From Chryseobacterium daecheongense (lineage in GTDB: Bacteria; Bacteroidota; Bacteroidia; Flavobacteriales; Weeksellaceae), in the NCBI GenBank assembly GCA_027920525.1, contig CP115858.1, positions 310,001 to 374,000 of the forward strand: a DNA stretch of 64,000 nt. Reading direction: 5' to 3'. A program made the translations under genes and the position numbers. Numbering within the stretch: position 1 is the first letter of the stretch; each line of letters starts with the position of its first letter. This document shows positions 33,559 through 42,781 of this stretch, one piece after another. Below the pieces are notes generated by a model. It was not told where the DNA came from. It did no database searches and worked only from the letters and a program-made list of their open reading frames with translations.

Positions 33559-36500
33559 TTTTTTTATTTTTTAAAATCAATCGGCAGGTAGTTCCTCCTG
33601 TCTTGTTTCTGGTAAAGATTATTTTACTTTCTATCATTTGTAGTAGTTGTAGCACCAGATGGATTCCCATCCCATATTTTTGGAGTAATAATTTTTCATT
33701 TTCGATGTTGTTCTGAAGCTCTTCATAATAATCTATTTTTTGCTGATCCATTCCTGAACCGGTATCTTCTACAATTAAAATAACGCTTCTGTACTCGGTA
33801 AAAGCATCTATGGTTATGGTTCCTTCTCTTGTATATTTTACTGCGTTATCCAGAAGGTTATGGATAATGGCTGCCAGAATATTTTTACTGATCCGGGTAT
33901 GTATTTTTTGATCAGCATTGTTAATAATGGATGTATGATTGCTTTCAGCGATGGTACTGAAAAGCACTATTTTTTCTGTGATCAGATCATGCAGAGAGTA
34001 TGTTTCCGTTTTATCGGTTCTGTGGTGGCTGTAGATATCAGCATACTCTTTGAGCGTTGCCGTAAAATTATACAGCTGATCGGAGGATTTATAAATTGAA
34101 GCGAGCACTTTTTCAGTCCGTTGTTGATTGAATTCTTTATTCCCTAATATTTCCTTTGCAGTTAAAGCAATAAATTTTACAGGAGTGGTAATATCATGTG
34201 TTATGGTACCTATCAGTTTTTTTTGCTGCTCGATTTCCTTATGAAGCTGAATTTTTGTTGTTTCAAGCTTTTCGACGGTAGCGGAAAGTTTTTCGGTACG
34301 TACGGTGATAATTTTTTCCAGTTCCAGATTTTTCTTTTGCAAAAACCGGATCCTCCATTTGAGAAGGAGGTATAACACAAAGAATAGTAATAATATCATC
34401 ACTATCTTAAACCATAAGGTCTGATAAAAATAAGGTCTTACGATGAGGTTGATTTTTTTATAGATGTATTTTCCTTTATCGGAAACAAGCATTCTTGCAA
34501 TGAAAGAATAATTCCCGTACCTCAGATTCGAAATGGAAAACTTCCTGTCTTTCCCGATGGATTCCCATTTTGCGTTGGGAAGCCCCATAATTTTAGCTTC
34601 TATCACAATATTGTCGGGATTTGCATAATAAGGAACGTCTATAAAGAGGTCTAATCTGCTGGATTTCTGTTCAAGAAAAAGAGTTTTATGAAAGGACTCT
34701 TCTTTGTTATCTATCATTGCTCTTTCGATGTAGATGTTTTTAGAGTAGTAACTTTCGATTTTTAAGGGGTTAAAAAATACTAATCCATTCAGAGAAGGTA
34801 GCACAAAATCCCCATTTTTAAGTTTATTGCCACTTACATTGCTGCCACCATTGAATTCATTGGTGAAGAAACCCGAATCTTTTGAAAATCTGTAATAATT
34901 AACCTTAGAATCCGGGGCCTGAACAAATTTCAGAAGCCGGCTTTCATGAACTTTATATAAGCCATTATTGGTAGGGATCCAGAAAAAACCTTTTTGATCT
35001 TCGAGAATGGTATGAGGAGATGAAATATTACCATCAGCATCATAAGGCATCCTGATAAGCCTGTTGTTTTTTAGTAAATAAAATCCCTTTCCCAAAGTTG
35101 TGATCCACAAGTTACCGTCTTTTGACCTTATGATATTACGGATAGACAATTCCTGGTCAGCGGTTACCGGATGCATTTGGTTTGTGCTCAACCGGATATT
35201 GTATAAACCCTTTACCGTACCGACTAAAATATGATCAGGATCGACCTTTAAAAATTTGGTAGGCTCACTTTCCAATACAATTCTTCTTTCCAAAGATAGC
35301 AGGGAGTTGTCTTTGTATATCTCAAATGTTCCGCTAAATTCAGAAACACTATTCTTTTTGGGTTTTGCAACCAATGCATAAGATTTTTTTGCATCGAAAA
35401 AGAAATCTTTTAAAAAAAACTCTTTTAAAACAGTGAAGTCCCGGTACGAATTTGATTTTTTATAGATCCTTAAATCCCGGTCTTTTCGTATCATAAGGTT
35501 TTCATGCCGGTCGTATGCCATAAAAAAAGGAGCTGTATTTTTAAAATGCTTCTGACGGACCATTCCATTACGGGTGTAGATTTCACCAAAGGGATTAATG
35601 ACCGAAGCGCTGTCGTAAGGAAGGGTAGCATAAAAGACGGATTCTGCTTTCGGCGAAGATCCTTTGACGGTAGTGAAATCATGAAGATTGATAACCTGCA
35701 ATCCTTCCGTACTACTCCCGAGATAAAGTTTCTTGTACCGTTTATCATAATATACACTGATCAGGTTGTCATTTTTTATATCGCCCATTTTGACGATCTC
35801 GGATATGATAAATTGTTCCTTTTCATAGGTGCAGAGGTAAAACTTATTATGGCTTAACACGAAAAGCTGATTGTTTATTCTGCTCCAGAAAATCTTACTA
35901 TCCTTGTCAGTTAGCAAAGGGACCTGATAGGAATTTGTGATTTTTCCTTTTTCTATTTTTTCTACTTTATTTGTGGTAAAGTTGATGTAGAACAGGATTT
36001 CATTGATTGTAAAAATTCTGGGAATATTTTTGTAAATGGCTTTAATTTTTAGCGTTTCTTCAGGTTTAGAGCGAAAACTAGTGAAGGTAAGGCTGTTTTC
36101 TTTGATGTAATACCTTCCATCCTTATCGTTCATGTAAAAGTTGATGCCGGGATATCGGGTATAGCTATAATTGGAACAATACAAAAGGTAGCCGGTATTA
36201 TCTTTTGATACTACTGTAGGGAATTGTTTCAAAGAATTTGTTACCCGTGGAATTTTATTACGCAGAAGGATGGTTTTCCCGTAATCACCGGCTGTGAAAA
36301 TACTGTCTTTTTCTGGGTATCCATAGAAGTATGTAAAACGTTGACTGCTCAACGGGAAATTTTTATAGACCAGAAACTGAGCGCCATCATACCGTACAAT
36401 TCCATTTTCAGTGGTGAGCCATATAAATCCATATTTATCTTTTATAATGTCTTTTACACTGTTTTGCGGGAGTCCGTTATCGGTATTATACAACTCGATG

Positions 36501-36565
36501 TTGTATTTCTGGCTGTAGACCTTAACAAAAATAAATATGAAAATTAATAGTATATTTTTATTCAA
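33551..36565 (-). CDS. Hybrid sensor histidine kinase with periplasmic propeller and Y_Y_Y domain
   Basis: A 1004-residue kinase; the start is TTG (36565) because the signal peptide (NKNILLIFIFIFVKVYSQ) begins there and no ATG fits. Residues about 20-640: periplasmic two-component propeller repeats (KDIIKDKYGFIWLTTENGIV, RSKDGNLWITTLGKGFY, LEDQKGFFWIPTNNGLYKV). About 650-750: Y_Y_Y domain. A membrane segment follows (WFKIVMILLLFFVLYLLLKW), then a coiled coil, HisKA with the phospho-His in IGTITHDITTPVKF, and the ATPase with N-box HNLLDNAVKY, VEDTGSGMD and KYGMGIH. Such kinases sense outer-membrane or periplasmic glycans or peptides in Bacteroidetes. Confidence 0.93.
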   Translation of the reverse strand: MNKNILLIFIFIFVKVYSQKYNIELYNTDNGLPQNSVKDIIKDKYGFIWLTTENGIVRYDGAQFLVYKNFPLSSQRFTYFYGYPEKDSIFTAGDYGKTILLRNKIPRVTNSLKQFPTVVSKDNTGYLLYCSNYSYTRYPGINFYMNDKDGRYYIKENSLTFTSFRSKPEETLKIKAIYKNIPRIFTINEILFYINFTTNKVEKIEKGKITNSYQVPLLTDKDSKIFWSRINNQLFVLSHNKFYLCTYEKEQFIISEIVKMGDIKNDNLISVYYDKRYKKLYLGSSTEGLQVINLHDFTTVKGSSPKAESVFYATLPYDSASVINPFGEIYTRNGMVRQKHFKNTAPFFMAYDRHENLMIRKDRDLRIYKKSNSYRDFTVLKEFFLKDFFFDAKKSYALVAKPKKNSVSEFSGTFEIYKDNSLLSLERRIVLESEPTKFLKVDPDHILVGTVKGLYNIRLSTNQMHPVTADQELSIRNIIRSKDGNLWITTLGKGFYLLKNNRLIRMPYDADGNISSPHTILEDQKGFFWIPTNNGLYKVHESRLLKFVQAPDSKVNYYRFSKDSGFFTNEFNGGSNVSGNKLKNGDFVLPSLNGLVFFNPLKIESYYSKNIYIERAMIDNKEESFHKTLFLEQKSSRLDLFIDVPYYANPDNIVIEAKIMGLPNAKWESIGKDRKFSISNLRYGNYSFIARMLVSDKGKYIYKKINLIVRPYFYQTLWFKIVMILLLFFVLYLLLKWRIRFLQKKNLELEKIITVRTEKLSATVEKLETTKIQLHKEIEQQKKLIGTITHDITTPVKFIALTAKEILGNKEFNQQRTEKVLASIYKSSDQLYNFTATLKEYADIYSHHRTDKTETYSLHDLITEKIVLFSTIAESNHTSIINNADQKIHTRISKNILAAIIHNLLDNAVKYTREGTITIDAFTEYRSVILIVEDTGSGMDQQKIDYYEELQNNIENEKLLLQKYGMGIHLVLQLLQMIESKIIFTRNKTGGTTCRLILKNKKND

Positions 36566-36587
36566 ATCTTATTTTTTACGAATAAAA

Positions 36588-36621
36588 CAAAGATATAACG
36601 GAATAGATAATAATAAACCAA
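36588..36621 (-). promoter_or_regulatory. Bacteroidetes promoter of the two-component operon
   Basis: On the minus strand, TTG (36619-36621) and TATCTTTG (36588-36595) are separated by 23 bp, fitting the TTG-N17-23-TAnnTTTG promoter. It is 23 bp from the TTG start codon at 36565. Confidence 0.6.
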
Positions 36622-36835
36622 TAGTAGGTGAAAAAAACTTTAATTAACAATTTTGGATAAAATTTATTTAATTATTTTATTTTTACAGCTGAATTTTAGC
36701 TATTGATATAAAAAATGTTGATACTTACCTGTAAGGACAATAGAGGCGCTAAATCTGCGTTGATAAATATAATTTTAAATGTTTTTATATAATTTTCCGC
36801 TAGAATATCAATATAGAATGTAATAACAGTTCCCA

Positions 36836-37390
36836 ATGAGAAATAAAAAAATTGCACTAACCCTTATATTATTTTTGCTTTTCAGTTTAAGTAAGGCTCA
36901 GAAGATCGGTGTTATAGATACCAATGTGATATTGAGTAAGCTGCCAGATTATAAAGAGGCTGAAGCAAGGCTTAATGCACAGATAGCTACATGGAAAAGT
37001 GAGCTTCAGAGTATACAGTCGGAATATGAAAAGAAAAAATCGGCATTGGAAAACGATAGGGTATTATTGGTAGGAGAAGAATTAAAACGAAGAGAAAAAG
37101 AAGTATTCGATTTAGAGAAAAACATTAAAACGACTACCAGTTTAAGATTCGGAAGTACCGGTGAAATCAACAAGCTGAAGGCCAATATGGTTTTACCTTT
37201 TGAAGAACAGATTCACAATGCAATGGAAACCATTTCTGAGAAAGAAGCATTAGGTGCTGTGATCGATAAGAGATATAATAATGTTCTGTACCTTGAGAAA
37301 AAGTTCGACTATACTGAGAGAGTTTTAGATATCTTATTACATAGAACCCCTGTAGTGGAAGTGAAAGAAACACCTAAAAGAAAAAGATAA
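36836..37390 (+). CDS. OmpH/Skp-family periplasmic chaperone
   Basis: A 184-residue protein with a signal peptide (RNKKIALTLILFLLFSLSKAQ) followed by the OmpH opening KIGVIDTNVILSKLPDYKEA. Residues 50-100 are an amphipathic coiled coil (LQSIQSEYEKKKSALENDR), the tentacle of Skp. The C-terminus is basic (ETPKRKR). Skp homologues are periplasmic trimers that hold unfolded outer-membrane proteins. It is transcribed alone from its own promoter region and ends in a clear terminator. Confidence 0.87.
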   Translation: MRNKKIALTLILFLLFSLSKAQKIGVIDTNVILSKLPDYKEAEARLNAQIATWKSELQSIQSEYEKKKSALENDRVLLVGEELKRREKEVFDLEKNIKTTTSLRFGSTGEINKLKANMVLPFEEQIHNAMETISEKEALGAVIDKRYNNVLYLEKKFDYTERVLDILLHRTPVVEVKETPKRKR

Positions 37391-37409
37391 CTTTAGAGAT
37401 ATAAAAATT

Positions 37410-37440
37410 AAAAAGCCTGGATCAGTCACAGGCTTTTTTT
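37410..37440 (+). terminator. Terminator after the OmpH-like gene
   Basis: AAAAAGCCTG and CAGGCTTTTT form a 10-bp stem with a 9-nt loop and a further run of T. Confidence 0.8.
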
Positions 37441-37511
37441 ATAGCTATTGGTTACCATAATACAGTATGCTTTCATAGCTCATATCTTTTGGAATACTCA
37501 CATTTAAGTTA

Positions 37512-38633
37512 TCAGTTACCTGTTCCGTTTTGCGTAACCAGCTCAAAGTTGGATAACACTCCTTTATGATCCGAAGGCCAGATACCTATCGGAGGAACAA
37601 ATGAATCCTGGGTATTCTCCGGAGTACGGATATTTTTTACAATAGACTTGTTATAGCCTATAATATGGGAGCTTTTTAAAGTAAGATTGGGAGCCTGCAT
37701 AAAGAAAATATAGTCAATCCGCTCTCTTTCATCTGCGTCAGGAGCCCATGTTAACTGGTTGACGGGCTTTGCCGGATTATCGGAGGGGTAGGTGAATCCG
37801 GGATGGGTAACGGGAGAAGGATGCATCATGCGGTATGAGTCTTTAAAACCTGCATTATTCAGGAGTTTGGTGGTATCCCATTCGTAAACTACGGTATGAT
37901 GATCATATAAGTTGGCTGTACTACTTACCCAATCAAACATAGAAGGCTCATTAAAATCTCCTCCCAGAAATACTATGGAACCTTTTGTTTTTTCTGTATT
38001 TGCATCGGAGATAAACGCTGAGATAGCTTCATCTCTATAAGATGCAAGATTCATTTCCGATATTTTTGTGAGATTGGTTTCTGGACCATTGGGTAGTTTC
38101 GACCATGTCGTCCCACTGTAGCCACGAGGAAGATAACAGGCATAATGAGTATAATCCAGATGACCGGTGTAAGCAGCGATGCGCTGTCCGTTAATTTGAG
38201 TGACCAGTTTGTAAACTGAGCCGTGATCATTACTCACCGGGTAGACAGAAGCATTTTCAATAATCGGATACCTGGATAATATCCCCGAATCATCTGAACG
38301 GAAGGAATAGTAGTTATACCCTTTGGAATGAAGTGACTGAACCAGTTTATTCGTGAAGTCGACATTATTATAGTTTCTGACTTCGCTGAGAAATACAAAA
38401 TCAGCATCCGACCGGACAATTTCATTGACAATAGCATCATAGCCTCCTGTTACAGAGGTTCCTTCCTGCCATACATTGATCTGGAAAAGTTTCAGTTCTT
38501 TTACAGTAGCAGTGGACGACCATTTGTTTTCCGTCTTTTTATTTGAATTCTTTAGCAGATCTTGCCTGGATTCCTCCTGAGAGCAAGCCATCATGCTCAG
38601 TGAGCATAGCAGTAAAATTTTTATTTTTTTCAT
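37512..38633 (-). CDS. Endonuclease/exonuclease/phosphatase-family lipoprotein
   Basis: A 373-residue protein with a lipobox (KKIKILLLCSLSMMACSQ). The EEP-fold signature residues are visible: ELKLFQINVWQEG (Asn), DFVFLSEVRNY (Glu, metal ligand), GHLDYTHYACYLPRG (His), VFLGGDFNEPSMFDW (Asp and Asn), ERIDYIFFM and WPSDHKGVLSNFE (Asp-His). This makes a complete metal-dependent phosphodiesterase active site, exposed outside the cytoplasm. Relatives act on DNA, phospholipids (sphingomyelinase-like) or inositol phosphates; the sequence does not decide. It is divergent from the TetR gene across a 189-bp gap. Confidence 0.88.
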   Translation of the reverse strand: MKKIKILLLCSLSMMACSQEESRQDLLKNSNKKTENKWSSTATVKELKLFQINVWQEGTSVTGGYDAIVNEIVRSDADFVFLSEVRNYNNVDFTNKLVQSLHSKGYNYYSFRSDDSGILSRYPIIENASVYPVSNDHGSVYKLVTQINGQRIAAYTGHLDYTHYACYLPRGYSGTTWSKLPNGPETNLTKISEMNLASYRDEAISAFISDANTEKTKGSIVFLGGDFNEPSMFDWVSSTANLYDHHTVVYEWDTTKLLNNAGFKDSYRMMHPSPVTHPGFTYPSDNPAKPVNQLTWAPDADERERIDYIFFMQAPNLTLKSSHIIGYNKSIVKNIRTPENTQDSFVPPIGIWPSDHKGVLSNFELVTQNGTGN

Positions 38634-38761
38634 ATTGTATTTTCAAGTTTAGTTTTGGTGTTCTTTTTTTACTAAAATAAATATTTTTTGGTTGATAAGG
38701 ATAATTTAATCAACATAGATTTATATACAATTTGAGGTATAGGTTAACTTTTAAGGAAAAT

Positions 38762-38785
38762 AATATTTATTAATTAATAAATATT
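38762..38785. promoter_or_regulatory. 24-bp perfect palindrome, likely TetR operator
   Basis: AATATTTATTAA followed directly by TTAATAAATATT: exact symmetry. It lies 37 bp before the TetR ATG (38823), in the divergent region upstream of the lipoprotein gene. The AT-only composition raises the chance of coincidence. Confidence 0.55.
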
Positions 38786-38822
38786 CATTAATTTTATAAC
38801 CTGAAATTTTAGAACTTTACTC

Positions 38823-39416
38823 ATGCGTTTAAAAGAAGGTGATAAAAGAGAGCTCATTAAGACAGAAGCGATTAAAATGATCATCAGAAACGGACTGGAG
38901 GGATTCAGCATGAATAAACTTGCGAAGGCCTGCAAGATTTCTGTTGCTACTCCTTATCTGTATTTTAAAGACCGGGATGATTTAATTTTAACGATTGCTA
39001 AAGAAGAGGGGCAAACAATGTCTGATGCCATTCTAAAGAATTTTGATCCTGAAGCTCATTTTGAAGAAGGCTTACGGGTACAGTGGAGAAATCGGTATGG
39101 CTACATGACCACTCATCCCGACAAACATTTGTTTTTTGAGCAATTGAGGAACTCAAGCTACCAGGAAGAATTTCTTCATCATTTTTTACGGGGATTTAAG
39201 GAGACTTTAGGGAAATTCTGGGACAATGCAATAAAGAGAGGTGAACTCAGCCCAATGCCTTTTGAAGTATACTGGTCGGTTGCTTTTTCACCCATGTACT
39301 CTTTAGCAAGGTTCCATAATGAAGGAAAAAGTCTTGGCGGAAAATCCTTTAAAATGACGGACGAAATTTTATGGCAGACATTTGATCTTGTCGTAAAAGC
39401 CTTAAAAAAGAAGTGA
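38823..39416 (+). CDS. TetR/AcrR-family transcriptional regulator
   Basis: A 197-residue regulator. The N-terminal HTH is complete: IIRNGLEGFSMNKLAKACKI, SVATPYLYFKDRDDLILTIA. The C-terminal ligand domain (residues 70-197) has aromatic-rich helices without a named subfamily. It is 110 bp upstream of an MFS transporter gene on the same strand, and a perfect palindrome precedes it. This is the standard autoregulated efflux arrangement, so drug- or metabolite-responsive control of the transporter is likely. Confidence 0.92.
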   Translation: MRLKEGDKRELIKTEAIKMIIRNGLEGFSMNKLAKACKISVATPYLYFKDRDDLILTIAKEEGQTMSDAILKNFDPEAHFEEGLRVQWRNRYGYMTTHPDKHLFFEQLRNSSYQEEFLHHFLRGFKETLGKFWDNAIKRGELSPMPFEVYWSVAFSPMYSLARFHNEGKSLGGKSFKMTDEILWQTFDLVVKALKKK

Positions 39417-39526
39417 TAAAATTTCTATTACATTATTATTTACACAAAAACTAATCAAACAAGGGATGCTAGGAGCTTGGTCATAACTGACGACTCCCGG
39501 AATCTCAATTTACTTTTAAAGAAATT

Positions 39527-40792
39527 ATGGAACAACAACCTTTGCCCTTTACGGGCTATCAGAAGTTTGTCATATTTATTTTAGCAATTACCCAGTTTAC
39601 GGTAATATTGGATTTTATGGTAATGTCTCCACTGGGCGATATGCTCATGAAATCACTTAGCCTAAAACCTTCAGCTTTTGGCTTTGCCGTTTCTGCCTAC
39701 GCTTTCAGTGCGGGAGTTTCAGGATTGCTGACAGCAGGTTTTGCCGACAGATTTGACAGGAAAAAACTTTTACTATTTTTTTACATCGGATTTATTATCG
39801 GAACTATTTTTTGCGGTATGGCACAATCTTATGCGGCCCTGGTCGCCGCGAGAATTATTACAGGCCTTTTTGGAGGAGTGATAGGCTCTATTTCTATGGC
39901 TATTATAACTGATTTGTTTGTGCTGCAACAAAGAGGTAGGGTAATGGGATTTATTCAGATGGGCTTCGGAGGAAGCCAGGTTCTTGGGGTGCCTATCGGG
40001 CTTTATCTGGCTAATAAATGGGGCTGGGAAGCACCTTTCTGGATGGTAGCGGCTTTGAGTGTCGTTATTGCTGTTTTAATTTTCCTGAAATTGCAGCCTG
40101 TAAACAAACATCTTTCGGTACAACGTGATAAATCTGCTTTTCAGCATTTGTGGCATACAATTGCAAAAAGTAATTACAGGGTAGGGTTTGCCGCTACAGC
40201 CTTGCTTTCCATCGGAGGTTTTATGATGATGCCTTTCGGAAGTGCGTTTGCAGTTAATAACCTTGGGCTTACCAATGAACAGCTTCCTATGTTATTTATG
40301 GTTTCTGGGATTAGCTCATTGGTGATCATGCCTTTGATCGGAAAATTAAGTGATAAAGTAGACAAGTTTAAAATATTTGCAATAGCTTCAGTATGGATGA
40401 TGGGGATGTGCGTGCTTTATACTAACCTGTCCGTAACTCCGTTATGGCTGGTGATGATATTTAATATCCTGATGATGATTGGTATTATGAGCCGTATGAT
40501 TCCTTCTTCAGCTTTAACGAGTGCCATTCCGGATTTACAGGACCGTGGCGCTTTCATGAGCATTAACTCTTCTCTGCAGCAAATAGCAGGTGGAATAGCA
40601 GCAGCGGTTGCAGGCGTGATCGTTACCCAAGAAAGTAAAGGGGCTCCCTTAGAGCACTATAATATAGTGGGATATGTGATCGTTGCCATTTCTATATTAG
40701 GTATCTTCTTAATGTGGAGAGTGGACAACTTAGCAAAAAAGAAAACCGTTGATAAAGCTCCCATAGAAGATACTGTTCCTTTATCGGAGTAA
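39527..40792 (+). CDS. MFS transporter, DHA1-like drug or metabolite exporter
   Basis: A 421-residue protein with 12 predicted membrane segments. MFS motif A is in the 2-3 loop (TAGFADRFDRKKLLLFFYIG) and repeated at GKLSDKVDKFKIFA, and the antiporter-type motif is GFIQMGFGGSQVLGVPIGLY in segment 5. The first segment includes VILDFMVMSPLGDML, with the Asp common in DHA1 and DHA2 exporters. The C-terminus is short and charged. It follows the TetR gene and ends at a terminator, so it is presumably the regulator's target. Confidence 0.93.
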   Translation: MEQQPLPFTGYQKFVIFILAITQFTVILDFMVMSPLGDMLMKSLSLKPSAFGFAVSAYAFSAGVSGLLTAGFADRFDRKKLLLFFYIGFIIGTIFCGMAQSYAALVAARIITGLFGGVIGSISMAIITDLFVLQQRGRVMGFIQMGFGGSQVLGVPIGLYLANKWGWEAPFWMVAALSVVIAVLIFLKLQPVNKHLSVQRDKSAFQHLWHTIAKSNYRVGFAATALLSIGGFMMMPFGSAFAVNNLGLTNEQLPMLFMVSGISSLVIMPLIGKLSDKVDKFKIFAIASVWMMGMCVLYTNLSVTPLWLVMIFNILMMIGIMSRMIPSSALTSAIPDLQDRGAFMSINSSLQQIAGGIAAAVAGVIVTQESKGAPLEHYNIVGYVIVAISILGIFLMWRVDNLAKKKTVDKAPIEDTVPLSE

Positions 40793-40806
40793 ATAGAATG
40801 CAAAAT

Positions 40807-40838
40807 AAAAATGTTCGGATTTTCCGAACATTTTTTTT
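40807..40838. terminator. Terminator between convergent MFS and membrane-protein genes
   Basis: AAAAATGTTCGGA and TCCGAACATTTTT enclose a 3-nt loop, followed by more T. It lies 15 bp after the MFS stop and before the minus-strand gene end at 40855. Confidence 0.85.
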
Positions 40839-40854
40839 AAGCAAAGAATGAAAT

Positions 40855-41349
40855 TTAGAATGACACTTGTTGGTTAGCTCTTTTTTGTTTGATGTACTGG
40901 TATACCGAACCCGCGAGAAACAGAATAAAGAGCGCTCCCAACGTTTTTCCTATAATAGGGTCGCTGATATCTTTTGCCAATGGATGTCCTAATGGAACAC
41001 GGGTAAAAGTTTCATTAACCGTGGGCACGAGTGACAGAAAAAAGCTGAAAGAGAGTGAGAAATTTTCAAAATACCGTGCTCTGTTACTGTTTTGCTTTTT
41101 TGAAAAAAGAAAATATGCGGCAGACACCAAAACGATGATAAAGATGGAAAAAATATGTCCTGCATTAAAACCTCCATGCTTCGAAATTCCCAATGCTGTA
41201 AGTGAGGTGATAAGGGTTCCGTAAAAATATATTTTTCCCGGTAGTCTGCTAAGATCGATCTTGCCGTATTTAATAAATGATAGTAATGCTCCTGCAATGG
41301 CAGCAATTCCAATAATCGTATGGAATATTCCTAAACCTGATAGTCCCAT
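40855..41349 (-). CDS. Small integral membrane protein, unknown function
   Basis: A 164-residue protein with four or five hydrophobic segments (GIFHTIIGIAAIAGALLSFI, FYGTLITSLTALGI, HIFSIFIIVLVSAAYFLF, LGALFILFLAGSVYQYI). Conserved-looking features are a His-Gly-Gly in ISKHGGFNAGHIFS and the soluble stretch FTRVPLGHPLAKDIS. No domain was recognised with certainty. It has its own transcript, convergent with the MFS gene. Confidence 0.65.
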   Translation of the reverse strand: MGLSGLGIFHTIIGIAAIAGALLSFIKYGKIDLSRLPGKIYFYGTLITSLTALGISKHGGFNAGHIFSIFIIVLVSAAYFLFSKKQNSNRARYFENFSLSFSFFLSLVPTVNETFTRVPLGHPLAKDISDPIIGKTLGALFILFLAGSVYQYIKQKRANQQVSF

Positions 41350-41508
41350 TTTATGATGTTTTTAATTTATAAATCCTTTATTTGAAAAAATACAGTTCAA
41401 TTGTTTTTTTTCAATATTTTCCCAAGAGGAACATTGCAAAGTTGCGTCAGAAAAAAAGAAATAGCTTTGCGATTTCGTTCAATTGTTTGGTATTTTGGTT
41501 CATAAAAA

Positions 41509-41537
41509 AGCATCCTTAAACCGGTTTTAAGAATGCT
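41509..41537 (-). terminator. Terminator after the AraC gene at 41577
   Basis: On the minus strand AGCATTCTTAAAACC pairs imperfectly with the complementary arm, followed by a T run (TTTTTT, minus strand at 41503-41508). Confidence 0.65.
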
Positions 41538-41576
41538 ATAAGGGAGGATTTTTAACAGAAATAAGGAAGTGGAATA

Positions 41577-42440
41577 TTATATCGTGTTATCGTCTTTTAT
41601 TTTTTGACGGTAGTTCGTTGGACTCTGATGATATTTTTCACCAAAGCTTTTTGTAAAATTAGCCAGATCATTGAATCCGCATTCAAATGCAATATCAGTG
41701 ATGCGCTGATCTGAAACCGCAAGAAGTTCGGCAGCTTTTTCAAGCCTTTTGTTTCTGATATAGTTGGCAGGGGTATCATTATAGAGTTTTGAAAATTCTC
41801 TTTTAAAGGAAGACACACTCAGGTTAGCCCGTCCTGCAAGCTGTTCGATCGTTAATTGTGAAAACAGATTGGCTTCAATGATTTGCTTGAAAGTGTAAGT
41901 TGTAGGAGAAAAAAGCTGTGATAATATCACTTGTATTGCTTCCGCATTTTGGGTTTGAGCTAACAAAAGTATAATTTCCTTGAGCTTCAGGATCAGGATA
42001 TCTTCATTTACCAAAGACGGATTCTCAAAATAAAATAACAGTCCTTCAATATATTTTTGAATTAAAAATTCATTGTTGATTTTTTCATTGGATTGATTTG
42101 AAATGATGTTTCCGGGAGGATGAAGTAATAAAGGCAATTCCCGATCGTAGATTTTCTTTAGTATGTCCGGATAAAAAGTAACAATTACAACTTCACAGTT
42201 AGCCTCGGAGGCAGCATGATAGATTTGTTTACCGGAGGTGATACAATTGAGAAGTAAAGAATAATGGGTAGGTATATTAATTTCATCATTATCCTTCTTA
42301 TATTGTAGTTCCCCTTTTAAAACATATAGAAAACACGCTTGCTCGGTAACTGGAAAATCATAATTAAAAGGTGAGGTCAATGCAATTTTTTGCATTAATG
42401 TTTTACCAAACAGGTCATATTTTTTATAATCATTTACCAT
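41577..42440 (-). CDS. AraC-family transcriptional regulator
   Basis: A 287-residue regulator. The N-terminal part has an AraC-type cupin-like sensor (NYDFPVTEQACFLYVLKGEL, YKKDNDEINIPTHYSLLLN). The C-terminal double HTH is typical: FSQLTIEQLAGRANLSVSSF, KREFSKLYNDTPANYIRNKR, ITDIAFECGFNDLANFTKSF, HQSPTNYRQK. It is oriented away from the acyltransferase gene, with a 341-bp gap, and its target is not apparent. Confidence 0.9.
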   Translation of the reverse strand: MVNDYKKYDLFGKTLMQKIALTSPFNYDFPVTEQACFLYVLKGELQYKKDNDEINIPTHYSLLLNCITSGKQIYHAASEANCEVVIVTFYPDILKKIYDRELPLLLHPPGNIISNQSNEKINNEFLIQKYIEGLLFYFENPSLVNEDILILKLKEIILLLAQTQNAEAIQVILSQLFSPTTYTFKQIIEANLFSQLTIEQLAGRANLSVSSFKREFSKLYNDTPANYIRNKRLEKAAELLAVSDQRITDIAFECGFNDLANFTKSFGEKYHQSPTNYRQKIKDDNTI

Positions 42441-42781
42441 AACTTTATTTTTTATCTGGTCCCGTGATGGGTAGCACTATCATCAAGAGAATTTTTTGCA
42501 TGCCATTAAAATATCTATCAAATATAGATCAGAAAATCTGATTTTAAGTGAGAATGTAATAAAACAATTTTATCAGCTGTTTTTAAATTATCCCGACATA
42601 ATTAATCAAGACTATTGGTCAATATTGCTTTGTTGTACCGGTCAGTTTTTCAATCTGTATTTTCTTTTTAAACATAAACTTTCAATAATCAATTTACCGA
42701 ATAACAATTATGACATGAATCATCGGGCGTAGTCAATATTTTTTTGTTCTTTTGCAGTGCGTTTAATTTTTAAATAATAAT
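42441..42781. other. Divergent intergenic region, 341 bp
   Basis: It separates the AraC gene (minus) from the acyltransferase (plus). An AT-rich open frame at 42496-42732 has no gene-like features and I treat the region as non-coding. No clear -7 element was found. Confidence 0.4.

Noticed and set aside
42496..42732. 78-codon open frame before the acyltransferase
   Set aside because: Ile/Leu/Asn-rich, no domain or conserved-looking pattern, no promoter; typical of chance frames in AT-rich intergenic DNA.
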